A stretch of 64,000 nucleotides of DNA from Nocardia concava NBRC 100430 (GTDB lineage Bacteria; Actinomycetota; Actinomycetes; Mycobacteriales; Mycobacteriaceae). Position 1 is the stretch's first letter, and the number at the start of each line of letters is the position of its first letter. The stretch lies in the NCBI RefSeq assembly GCF_000308815.1, contig NZ_BAFX01000023.1:50786-114785 (forward strand). The letters run 5' to 3'. Below are positions 1 through 6,844 of the stretch, one piece after another. A model generated the notes under the pieces. The model was not told where the DNA came from and did no database searches. It saw nothing but the letters and a program-made list of their open reading frames with translations. The position numbers and the translations under genes are program-made.

Positions 1-213
1 TTGCTGGCACCGCGAATGGTCACCCGGCGGTCCTGGCTCGTGGCCTGCGCGGCCGCCGTGGTCTCGCTTACGGCCGTACCCGTAATGCCCGCCGGCTTAC
101 CGGTGTTGGTCGTAGCCGTGGTCACCGCCCTGCTCGCCATCACTACCGCCCGCCGCAATCCGCACCCGGATCTGCCCGTCCACCAGCCCGCACGCGAAGG
201 CGAAGCCCAATGA
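1..213 (+). CDS. azlC: AzlC-type branched-chain amino acid exporter subunit, 3' end only
   Basis: This is the last ~70 residues of a membrane protein whose 5' part lies outside the window, so the TTG at base 1 is not a real start. It shows a hydrophobic helix pair (about residues 12-50) with prolines and an LPAGLPV turn, then a charged tail. The identification as AzlC, the large subunit of a branched-chain amino acid exporter, rests mainly on the next gene, an AzlD-like protein that overlaps it by 4 bases. AzlC alone could not be called from this tail. Confidence 0.6.
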   Translation: MLAPRMVTRRSWLVACAAAVVSLTAVPVMPAGLPVLVVAVVTALLAITTARRNPHPDLPVHQPAREGEAQ

Positions 214-515
214 TGCTCTGGTGGGCGATCATCGCCGGCGCGGCCGCTTGCTACCTGCTGAAGCTGGCCGGACTGTCGGTCCCAGAACGAATCCTCCGCA
301 ACGCTCGCGTACAACGGATCGCCGCACTCCTACCGATCGGCCTGCTGACAGCGCTGCTGGTCATCCAGTCGGCAACCACCGAACACCGGCTCGTAATCGA
401 CGAACGCCTAGCGGGCCTCGCCGCCGCCCTTGTCGCGCTTATTCTTCGCGCACCGTTCCTCGTAGTTGTCGCCGTCGCGGCGACGACAACCGCGACCCTA
501 CGGTTCCTTCTCTAA
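210..515 (+). CDS. azlD: AzlD family membrane protein (branched-chain amino acid export)
   Basis: A 101-residue protein with about four hydrophobic segments and the usual AzlD size (~100 aa). AzlD is the small partner of AzlC in export of branched-chain amino acids. Its ATG overlaps the stop of the upstream gene (ATGATG), so the two are translationally coupled. The motif near the start (GLSVPERILRN) resembles the loop after the first helix in this family. The family call is from size, topology and pairing; the substrate is inferred from the family. Confidence 0.65.
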   Translation: MMLWWAIIAGAAACYLLKLAGLSVPERILRNARVQRIAALLPIGLLTALLVIQSATTEHRLVIDERLAGLAAALVALILRAPFLVVVAVAATTTATLRFLL

Positions 516-591
516 CCCGAGATCACCGAGATCCGCGGGCGATCGGCGATGTGAATAAGCTTGTCATCGAACATTGACGATCGGAGACCCT

Positions 592-1362
592 ATGCGCCGC
601 CACGGTCGTCTCACCCGAGAGCAGTTGCAGCTCAGCTTCGAATCCGCCCTGTCCCGGGCTTTGACGCGGGGCACCTTTCGCACCCACACCGGTCTCGACT
701 TCGAAACCAGGAACGCGCTGAAAGAAATCGCCCGCGCCCACCCGAACGTCACCGACGACCTCGTGGCAGCCGCCCACCGCGCCTTCGCAGGCCAGTTGGA
801 CGGCAGCAACTCGGCACGTGCGCTCGCCGAACAGAACCGCAAGCTGACCGAGGCCCAAGAACGATTGAAGCGGCAGCAGCCGATGCGGGCGGGGATGAAA
901 TCTGGAAACGCGCTGCTTTGGCTCGATACGTCGCCCTCGTACTTTCGATTCCGCACCGGCACGATCCAACTGGAGGAATCCGAACGCGAACTGAGCGGCC
1001 AAAGGCTCAACGTGCGGACAGGCGCATTCGAACCCGCATCGGCTGCCGACATCGACGCGGTGCTGAAACCCACTGCGGATCTGGACTACTCGGCCCTTAC
1101 CGGCCCGCAGTTCGTGTGGGCGACCGAGCAAGCACGCAGCCTCTACCTCCGCGGATCAGGCCGCATCTTCGACCTCTACCACCGAGTGAATGAGACGTTC
1201 ACCGCCGCTGAGCAGGAACATCGACGCATCACCCCGTCGGAGCGCAGCGGAATAACCGACATGTACCGCAAAACCTTCCGACTCTGGGCCGACGAATTCG
1301 CCCGCCGCGCAGCAGGCGAACCCCCAACCTTCCACTACTCCTGGGTAGGCGACCCGAGATAG
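592..1362 (+). CDS. Hypothetical protein, 256 aa
   Basis: I do not recognise this family. The ATG at 592 is preferred over the TTG at 574 because GGAG lies at the proper distance. The protein is soluble, rich in Arg and Glu, and has a likely helical stretch around residues 75-100 (ALAEQNRKLTEAQERLKRQQ) that could form a short coiled coil. No signal peptide or membrane segment is visible. The 3' end overlaps the convergent SUKH-3-like gene by 28 bases, so the two may form antisense mRNA ends. Function unknown. Confidence 0.55.
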   Translation: MRRHGRLTREQLQLSFESALSRALTRGTFRTHTGLDFETRNALKEIARAHPNVTDDLVAAAHRAFAGQLDGSNSARALAEQNRKLTEAQERLKRQQPMRAGMKSGNALLWLDTSPSYFRFRTGTIQLEESERELSGQRLNVRTGAFEPASAADIDAVLKPTADLDYSALTGPQFVWATEQARSLYLRGSGRIFDLYHRVNETFTAAEQEHRRITPSERSGITDMYRKTFRLWADEFARRAAGEPPTFHYSWVGDPR

Positions 1363-1847
1363 GCGGTAACCGCGCTGGATGCTTCCTCTGCATACGGAAG
1401 TAATCCGCCGGACAAGATCGCGGCGAAAGCCTCGTCTGCGGTAGCACCCAGGTAGAAGTTGCCGGTGTGGTGTCGGTAGAAGAATCGGCCCATGTCGTCG
1501 ATCAGCCAGGTGCCGAACTCGCACGTCTCGGCTCCTACTGGAAACAGTTGCCGCTGAAGGAGTTCGCCAAGCTCCGCGAAGTCTTCGACGTCTCCGTCGT
1601 ACCCGATCGTCGGATCCAGCATCAAGAGGGCTTCGGGTGAGGTTCCCGGTATGACGAGCTCCAGTTCGCCGTATGAACGGATGAAACGAACGGCCGCGTC
1701 AGGTACAGCGAGTTCCATGCCCTGCTGCGCCGCGGCGTCTACTGCGACTCGAATCAGCTCGTCGGCGCGTGCGCCGATATCCCGATCGGGATGCCAGCCT
1801 CCTCGGGCAAGCCACTCGCGTATCGTGCCCGGGTTGACGCTGCTCAT
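1335..1847 (-). CDS. SUKH-3 superfamily immunity-like protein
   Basis: A 170-residue soluble protein with the shape of SUKH-3 immunity proteins. It has an N-terminal helix with a W-x-PDRDIG segment (residues 18-25), then 'RFIRSYGELEL' near residue 54, a DPT segment, and near the C-terminus a GTWLIDDMGRFFY strand pair followed by 'LGATADEAFAAIL'. SUKH proteins neutralise contact-dependent or secreted nuclease toxins. No toxin partner is adjacent, so it may be an orphan immunity gene at the edge of the toxin island further right. It is convergent with the preceding hypothetical gene. Confidence 0.6.
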   Translation of the reverse strand: MSSVNPGTIREWLARGGWHPDRDIGARADELIRVAVDAAAQQGMELAVPDAAVRFIRSYGELELVIPGTSPEALLMLDPTIGYDGDVEDFAELGELLQRQLFPVGAETCEFGTWLIDDMGRFFYRHHTGNFYLGATADEAFAAILSGGLLPYAEEASSAVTAYLGSPTQE

Positions 1848-2004
1848 GGCCTGTATTTACCGAATGCTGACGTCGCGCCGCAACATACTGATAGGCCGGA
1901 TCCGGCACTCGTGATGATCGACACAAAGTTTGCGGGACGCGGCGGTCTCACATTTGAATCGGCTTGTTCTGATTGGCAATCCGATAGCTAAGCAAGGGGG
2001 AGTT

Positions 2005-2649
2005 ATGGCGCGTCATCGCCGAACCACGCGGAGTGCGGGACGAATCTCGGTTCTGGGTGCATCGCTCGCGGTTTCGCTGACTTGCGCGGGTCTGGCCTCG
2101 GCGGACCCAGGGCAGCATGTGGAGAAGGACCAGGTGCGACTGGTGGCCGACGCCGTCGCTGCGCCGGACGCAGTTGCCACGCCGGACGCTGTCGTGCCCG
2201 CTGCTGACATCGCTGCCCCGCAGCCGATCGCGGCCGATCCCAACACGATTGGGCAGGCCGCGCTGGCGGGTGCCGGAATCGGTGCCGCCGTGGCCGGTGT
2301 TCCCGCCGCCGTCGCCGGTGGAGTCGTGGGCGGAGTGGTCGGTGCCGGGGTCGGCACCGTCGCGGGCCTCCTGGTGGCTGGCGGCGGCACCGCCCTGGCT
2401 GCCTCGGTGACCTTGCTGGGCGCCTGCCTGCCGGTCGCCACCTGCATCATCTCGATTCCGGGCCTCGCCGCGGAATTTGCTGCGGCAGTCCCGATCGCGG
2501 GCGGCGCGATGCTCGCCGGTGGCCTGATCGGCGCCGGAATCGGGGGTGCGATCGGTGCGGCCGTCACGGGCCTCCCGGCGGCGGGCGTCGGCGCCTTGGC
2601 CGGTGCCGGAATCGGCGCGGGCGTAGCCAGCGCAGGCCTGGTCTCCTGA
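2005..2649 (+). CDS. Secreted Ala/Gly-rich protein
   Basis: The ATG at 2005 follows an AGCAAGGGGGAG ribosome-binding site and gives 214 residues. The first ~32 form a signal peptide with a basic start (MARHRRTTR), a hydrophobic core and an Ala-x-Ala-like end (GLASADP). The mature protein has an Ala/Asp/Val-rich spacer, then long Gly/Ala stretches with many GxxxG and GAGIG motifs that could form membrane-inserting helices. Two Cys residues (LGACLPVATC) may pair. Nocardia genomes hold many such proteins of unknown role. A perfect hairpin follows the stop. Confidence 0.6.
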   Translation: MARHRRTTRSAGRISVLGASLAVSLTCAGLASADPGQHVEKDQVRLVADAVAAPDAVATPDAVVPAADIAAPQPIAADPNTIGQAALAGAGIGAAVAGVPAAVAGGVVGGVVGAGVGTVAGLLVAGGGTALAASVTLLGACLPVATCIISIPGLAAEFAAAVPIAGGAMLAGGLIGAGIGGAIGAAVTGLPAAGVGALAGAGIGAGVASAGLVS

Positions 2650-2677
2650 TCCGCCCCTGCGAGATAACTCGATGAAA

Positions 2678-2704
2678 TCAGGCCCGGCGATCCGCCGGGC
2701 CTGA
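2678..2704 (+). terminator. Hairpin terminator after the Gly-rich secreted protein gene
   Basis: Perfect 12-bp stem TCAGGCCCGGCG / CGCCGGGCCTGA with a 3-base loop, 28 bases after the stop codon. No T tract follows, as is common in high-GC actinobacteria. Confidence 0.65.
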
Positions 2705-2811
2705 CCTGTCTCCGCACATCCTCGAAGGGCCTGCGTCGCAACCGCTTTGGCAAGCGAGGCCAGGCACCGATCTGGCAGAGTGAGAGGTCCTGATCTTGAG
2801 GAGAGTTATCT

Positions 2812-4038
2812 ATGACCGCGACGGCGATTCGCCCGCTGGCACCGAGTGAGAAGGGGTTCGCGCTCGACCGCATATATATCGGGTACTCGGTGCGCACTCG
2901 TGGCGTGCTGGATCTGGCAGCGATGGCGGTGGCCTATGATGCGCTGCGGCGGCGATATCCGGCGCTGACCGCGCGAATTGAGAAGACCGACAACGGTTTT
3001 GAGTTCGCGGAACCCGCAGAAACATTGCAGGACATGGTGGTGTCGGCCGAATCAGGCTTCGATGACATCGGTTTGGATCAGTGCGCCGCGCTGGGTCTGC
3101 TGTGGGTGCGCCAAGACGGCGATGAGTCCGTGGTCACTCTGTTCACCCACCACAGCATTACCGACAGTGCCACCGGCCAAGACCGGGTGGAGCAGCTGTG
3201 GTCTTACTACACCGCCGCGGTGGAGGGGGAGATCGGGACGATCGAGACACTGCCCTTTCCGGCTCCGGTCGAAGAGATTCTGGCCGCCCGCGACATCCAT
3301 AAACCGCCGTTTCCCGAACAGGCTGCAGCGCCCGCCCAGGCAGCGACGACCGACAGGGTCGATGGGAAAGCGCGATACGTTCGTGAGGCTGCGCGGTTGC
3401 GGCTCAGTGCCGAACACACGGCTGCGTTGACCGAGTTGAGCCGCCAAGAGCAGGTCAGTATCAACGGCCTCGTTTCCGGGGCTCTGCTCCTGGCGGAGGC
3501 GGAACTGCGCGGGGCGGCGGTTTCGGACCTGGTGTACATGTTCCCGGTCAGCTTGCGTGCGCACTTGGATCCGAAGGTCAGTGTCTACGAGGGCACCGTG
3601 GTACTGGGCTTCACCGGTTACGTCGCGGCCGGCGAGCTCACGAGCATCGTCGATATTGGGCGCGCGATCAGCGCGCAGGTTCGGGGCGGGTTGGCCGACG
3701 GTCTGATCCAACTGAGCCCGTTGCTGATCCCGGAGGGATCCGAGGGAGTGGTGCCCCAGATCCCCGGCCTGGTGACGGCGACTAACTGGGGGCGGTTGCC
3801 GCAGCTGCGGGTCCCCGCGGGCCTCGAGATCCTGGACTTTCATTCGACCCTTGCCAGCGCTCCCGCCACGGCACCCACCTCGCCCGAACAGCTTCCCGCG
3901 CCGCCGAACTACATCATCAGTAGCTTCGACGGGCAGCTGAGCATCGAGGTCGATCTACACGGCGAATCCGTCGAAGACCAGCAGCAGCGGCTGAGCATTC
4001 TGGAAAAGGTTCTGCACCACAACATTCCACTGCTGTAA
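2812..4038 (+). CDS. PapA5-like condensation-domain acyltransferase
   Basis: A 408-residue protein of the phthiocerol/phthiodiolone dimycocerosyl transferase (PapA5) type, related to peptide-synthetase condensation domains and used for making esterified lipids. The N-terminus 'RPLAPSEKGFALDR' matches the family opening. The catalytic HHxxxDG motif appears as HHSITDS (His113, His114, Asp118), so the second His and the Asp are kept but the final Gly is Ser. The ATG follows GAGGAGAG. No polyketide synthase lies in the window, so the acyl donor is unknown. The single-gene setting suggests a tailoring or standalone role. Confidence 0.75.
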   Translation: MTATAIRPLAPSEKGFALDRIYIGYSVRTRGVLDLAAMAVAYDALRRRYPALTARIEKTDNGFEFAEPAETLQDMVVSAESGFDDIGLDQCAALGLLWVRQDGDESVVTLFTHHSITDSATGQDRVEQLWSYYTAAVEGEIGTIETLPFPAPVEEILAARDIHKPPFPEQAAAPAQAATTDRVDGKARYVREAARLRLSAEHTAALTELSRQEQVSINGLVSGALLLAEAELRGAAVSDLVYMFPVSLRAHLDPKVSVYEGTVVLGFTGYVAAGELTSIVDIGRAISAQVRGGLADGLIQLSPLLIPEGSEGVVPQIPGLVTATNWGRLPQLRVPAGLEILDFHSTLASAPATAPTSPEQLPAPPNYIISSFDGQLSIEVDLHGESVEDQQQRLSILEKVLHHNIPLL

Positions 4039-4368
4039 CCGGACGCGGGGGCCAGCCTTTCTGCCGTCTCTGACTCACTCTGCAGCCAGCATCGCCGAAC
4101 CGATTCCGGCTGCAGGGTCATCGATCGAACTCCTCCCGCCTCCTGGCCGCATTGCTGCCGTCCAGCTGTCCTGCAAAGACGCCACGCGCCGCCTCGACCG
4201 TTTCCGACCCCTACCAGCGGTACCTCTCCGCAGACGCCGCTGAGCGGTGGATTCGGAACATACTGGGCAAGTGGGGTTTCCGGTCGGCCGCCAGCATGAG
4301 GCGGTCGGCGGGCCGTAGGCCCAGTAGGCTCTGTGCTGTTCGGTCGGTTGCTGAGGAGGACTTGCCTG
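4039..4368. other. 330-bp stretch without a supported gene
   Basis: Between the acyltransferase and the first YezG-like gene I see no convincing coding sequence. Frames are open on both strands but lack a ribosome-binding site and recognisable protein. GAGGAGGA at 4353-4360 serves the next gene. The segment may be the remains of a toxin gene lost from in front of the immunity gene, but no toxin motif survives to prove it. Confidence 0.4.
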
Positions 4369-4821
4369 ATGTCGAACCAGCCGTTGAGCCCATTGGAACA
4401 ACACGAGATGCTGTCGGACATCACGCTGGGGATACTCGAAACTCTCCCTATGGGATGGGCTCGTCTGATTGTTCGCGGCACGATCGTTGGCCGGTACGCT
4501 GCGCGGGAGACCGGAGTGAAGATGCCGGACGGATCGGTCCAGGGTTTGTCGTTCCCGCCCGAAGCGTGGCGCAAATTCCAAGACCTTCGGCACGGCATGT
4601 ACGCATCGGGCCTGGGCACGTGGGTCGAGTTCGAGTATGTACTGGACCCGCCCGGTCGCTTCCACATTGATTACAACCGAGACCGGCAGCCCCGCTTCAG
4701 GAAGACGCCGACCAGTCAAGATTTTGCGCTGGAGAACAAGTGGTTCCCGCGCTCCGACGAGCATATGCCTGATTGGTTTCGCCGCGGGCTGGACGGCGCG
4801 TCCGCGGACACAACCGAGTGA
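4369..4821 (+). CDS. YezG-like immunity protein
   Basis: A 150-residue protein of the YezG antitoxin/immunity type. These neutralise LXG/WXG toxins such as Bacillus YeeF. The start at 4369 has GAGGAGGA upstream. Family features seen are 'ETLPMGWARLIVRG' (residues 24-37), a DGS turn, 'RKFQDLRHGMYASGLGTWVEFEYVLD', a strand with HIDYNRDRQP, and the C-terminal 'KWFPRSDEHMPDWF'. It is a diverged paralog of the genes at 5296 and 17403. Usual YezG proteins have D-Y-D and YPRD where this has D-Y-N and FPRS. No toxin precedes it, so it looks like an orphan copy. Confidence 0.7.
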   Translation: MSNQPLSPLEQHEMLSDITLGILETLPMGWARLIVRGTIVGRYAARETGVKMPDGSVQGLSFPPEAWRKFQDLRHGMYASGLGTWVEFEYVLDPPGRFHIDYNRDRQPRFRKTPTSQDFALENKWFPRSDEHMPDWFRRGLDGASADTTE

Positions 4822-4840
4822 CGACGCGGGGGAGCGCTCG

Positions 4841-5140
4841 ATGACACTTCCACCTTGGATCACGCCACCGGACGATGATAACCAGCGGGCGATCGACGAA
4901 AAGCTCGCGGCCAGAATGGGTATCACGGTCGAGCAGCTGCACGAGATCGATCGCCAGATGGCCGAGGATGTGCGCGCCCGCGATGCGATTCCGCCCACCG
5001 AGCGCATCGTCGACGGTAGTCCCAAGTTCAACAAGGGGTTTGGCCCGGTGACCAGTGAGAATACGATCGAGCCGGGTGAGATGCGAGCCCACGAGAAATT
5101 GCCTCTACCCCCTCCTCCGCCGCCAAAGCGCGAGGTCTGA
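4841..5140 (+). CDS. Small hypothetical protein, 99 aa
   Basis: The ATG at 4841 follows GGGGGAG 19 bases after the YezG-like stop, so the two genes are probably cotranscribed. The product is acidic and helical in its middle (residues 15-50, with AIDEKLAARMGITVEQLHEI) and ends in a run of eight prolines before a KREV tail. It is not homologous to its neighbours by eye. It may be an immunity-associated or toxin-remnant protein. Its stop is in the same frame as the YezG-like fragment directly downstream. Function unknown. Confidence 0.5.
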   Translation: MTLPPWITPPDDDNQRAIDEKLAARMGITVEQLHEIDRQMAEDVRARDAIPPTERIVDGSPKFNKGFGPVTSENTIEPGEMRAHEKLPLPPPPPPKREV

Positions 5141-5155
5141 GGCGGTCGGACAGGT

Positions 5156-5290
5156 GCCAACCAGAACGAGCCCGATTTCGTGCCGCAATTGACAGCGGCG
5201 GCCTACGCACTGGATTTCGAGTACTTCCCTCGCGGCGAGGCGAATACGCCTGCTTGGCTGCTCGCCAAACTATCTGCGGCACGATACTGA
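5156..5290 (+). pseudogene. C-terminal fragment of a YezG-like immunity gene
   Basis: Reading from GCC at 5156 gives 44 codons and a TGA. They match the C-terminal third of the YezG-like gene just downstream: EPDFVPQLTAAAYALD against EPDFNPQLTAGAYALD, then FPRGEANTPAWLLAKL against YPRDRAHTPMWLQDKL. There is no start codon, ribosome-binding site or N-terminal two thirds, so this is a truncated gene copy. It lies in frame after the stop of the preceding small gene and ends 5 bases before the next start. It points to repeated gain and loss of immunity genes here. Confidence 0.75.
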
Positions 5291-5295
5291 TCCGT

Positions 5296-5742
5296 ATGAC
5301 GCACTTGGAGTCCTTTGGGCCGCTCGGGCAATCGGAGATGCTCCGGAAGGCAGCACGGACGCTGGTCGAAGCAGTGCCGCTGGGCTGGAAGGAGCTTCGA
5401 TTCGAGTTCAGGAGCACGGTCCAGATCGACGGAGCCCGGCTGGAGTCGGTAGCTGAGGACGGTTCCGTGTCTCGGCATTCGGTTCCGAGGGTTGCGATGA
5501 GGGCGTTCGACAAGCTCCGCACTGCGATGTACGAGCCTGGGAGAGGCGCGTGGTTTACCGCGATGATCGTCATCGATCGAGCGGGTGGATACCAGATCGA
5601 CTTCGACTACGACACCGAGCCGGATTTCAATCCGCAGTTGACTGCCGGTGCGTATGCGCTGGACCTCCAGTACTACCCTCGCGATCGGGCTCACACGCCG
5701 ATGTGGTTGCAGGATAAGCTTGATCAGACATCGGGCTCATGA
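5296..5742 (+). CDS. YezG-like immunity protein
   Basis: A 148-residue YezG-type immunity protein, strongly similar over its whole length to the gene at 17403 that follows the large toxin. Shared stretches include RFEFRSTVQID, EDG-S-SRHSVP, FDKLR-AMYEPG-GAWFTA and DFDYD-EPDF. The ATG at 5296 is chosen because similarity begins there and the upstream codons belong to the remnant copy. It probably protects against a toxin module related to the nuclease end of the 9589 polyprotein. It is convergent with the next gene and overlaps it by 6 bases. Confidence 0.8.
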   Translation: MTHLESFGPLGQSEMLRKAARTLVEAVPLGWKELRFEFRSTVQIDGARLESVAEDGSVSRHSVPRVAMRAFDKLRTAMYEPGRGAWFTAMIVIDRAGGYQIDFDYDTEPDFNPQLTAGAYALDLQYYPRDRAHTPMWLQDKLDQTSGS

Positions 5743-5967
5743 CGCCCTCATTCCGTGGGTAGGCCAGAGATTCTCGCGCATCTCCCGATACAAGATGTGC
5801 CCCGCCGCAGCACGGAACAACATGTCCTCAACCCCATCGGTCCAGGCCGTCCGCTGAATCTTATCGATGATCAAAGTCCGACCCATGTCCTCCCGAATGG
5901 GCCCGAACCAGTACTCCGCCTCGTCCGGCTCATCGCGTACCTGCCGGTAATAGACAAGCAACGCCAC
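5737..5967 (-). CDS. Small hypothetical protein downstream of YbaB-like gene
   Basis: About 76 residues from a GTG at 5967; an ATG at 6027 would add 20 residues but would overlap the upstream gene by 56 bases and has no ribosome-binding site. The segment EAEYWFGPIREDMGRTLIID and a Trp-rich end suggest a folded small protein. I do not recognise the family. It is last in a leftward set (immunity-like genes, WXG100-like, YbaB-like) and is likely cotranscribed with them. Function unknown; the start is uncertain. Confidence 0.5.
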   Translation of the reverse strand: MALLVYYRQVRDEPDEAEYWFGPIREDMGRTLIIDKIQRTAWTDGVEDMLFRAAAGHILYREMRENLWPTHGMRAS

Positions 5968-5971
5968 GAGG

Positions 5972-6475
5972 TCACCAGTCGTCCGCGCGAATCCGGCCGG
6001 GGGTGATGTCGTCCAAGTCTTCGACATCGGTGAAGGTCATCGCTGGCTCGTTGTTCCGTTGCCGCTCAGGGGAATTCGGGGGAGCGAGGGAGGCGGGGAT
6101 GCGCTCCGGAATCTGTTCCGTGAGATCAGGCAACCCGTCGATCAGGTCCGACATCTTCGGCATGCGGCCGCGACGCTCTTGAATCGGCGCTGTGAGTTCG
6201 GTGCTCTTCCGCGCCAATTCGGTCGCAGCAGCCTGGGCGGCCTCGGTGACGGCTTTCGAAAGCTCTTGGAGTGGAAGGTCTTCCAAGTCGTCGTCGAATC
6301 GAGTTTCGATGACGGTTCCGTCGGCGTTGAGCACAACGGCGACTCGCTTCTGCAACGCATACCCGGTTGCCAAGAGCTGGGCGCGTTTCTGCTGGATGTC
6401 GGTGAGTACTCGCATCTGCGTCTGGAACTCATCGATCATCGATGCCAATTCGCCCTTGATGAATTCGTTGGCCAT
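5972..6475 (-). CDS. YbaB/EbfC family protein (EspL-like)
   Basis: A 167-residue protein starting MANEFIKGEL. The first ~100 residues fit the YbaB/EbfC fold: a long N-terminal helix (IDEFQTQMRVLTDIQQKRAQ), a beta segment with 'VVLNADGTVIETRF', and a C-terminal helix rich in Ala (SKAVTEAAQAAATELARKS). A Pro-rich acidic tail follows. YbaB proteins bind DNA, but family members such as EspL are common partners in ESX loci. Its start lies 4 bases after the stop of the WXG100-like gene, so the two are coupled. A role with that Esx-like protein is inferred. Confidence 0.7.
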   Translation of the reverse strand: MANEFIKGELASMIDEFQTQMRVLTDIQQKRAQLLATGYALQKRVAVVLNADGTVIETRFDDDLEDLPLQELSKAVTEAAQAAATELARKSTELTAPIQERRGRMPKMSDLIDGLPDLTEQIPERIPASLAPPNSPERQRNNEPAMTFTDVEDLDDITPGRIRADDW

Positions 6476-6479
6476 CGGT

Positions 6480-6803
6480 TTACTGCTTGAAGGCGTCGGC
6501 GTTGCTCTTGTCGGTGCCGTCGTGCAGCTTGGCCGCATCCTGTTGGGCGGTCGAGTGGCTATCAGACTTGCCCGCGAGCTTGTCGACGAGCGTGGTGAGA
6601 TTCTCTCGTGACGAGACGTATCCGTTGGCGCCGTCGCCCTTCGCGAACCTCTCGCCGTATTCGTCGTCTCCCCATGGCTCGCCCTTGCCGTCCGACGCGG
6701 ACTCCAACCCCGTCAGCACCGCGCGGATGCGATCTGTGATCTGCCCGGCTTTGGCCGCAGCCACTCGCTGCAGCTCCGGATCGACTTCAACTCTTCCGGT
6801 CAT
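6480..6803 (-). CDS. WXG100-like ESX target protein
   Basis: A 107-residue helical protein starting MTGRVEVDPE. It has the layout of WXG100 proteins: a first helix with AAAKAGQITDRIRAVLTGLE, a turn with 'EPWGDDEYGERFAKG' in place of the classical W-x-G, and a second helix (NLTTLVDKLAGK). Such proteins are exported by type VII secretion or act as partners of larger toxins. It sits beside a YbaB-like gene and close to the divergent toxin polyprotein. It may form a dimer with the toxin N-terminus, which is inference. An upstream in-frame ATG (6848) is less likely. Confidence 0.6.
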   Translation of the reverse strand: MTGRVEVDPELQRVAAAKAGQITDRIRAVLTGLESASDGKGEPWGDDEYGERFAKGDGANGYVSSRENLTTLVDKLAGKSDSHSTAQQDAAKLHDGTDKSNADAFKQ

Positions 6804-6844
6804 GGCGAATCTTCCTCCCCTGATCGTTAACGTCGCTGACGCTA

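Noticed and set aside
1..213. Base-1 TTG as a true start of a 70-aa protein
   Set aside because: The gene runs in from outside the window; it fits the tail of AzlC.
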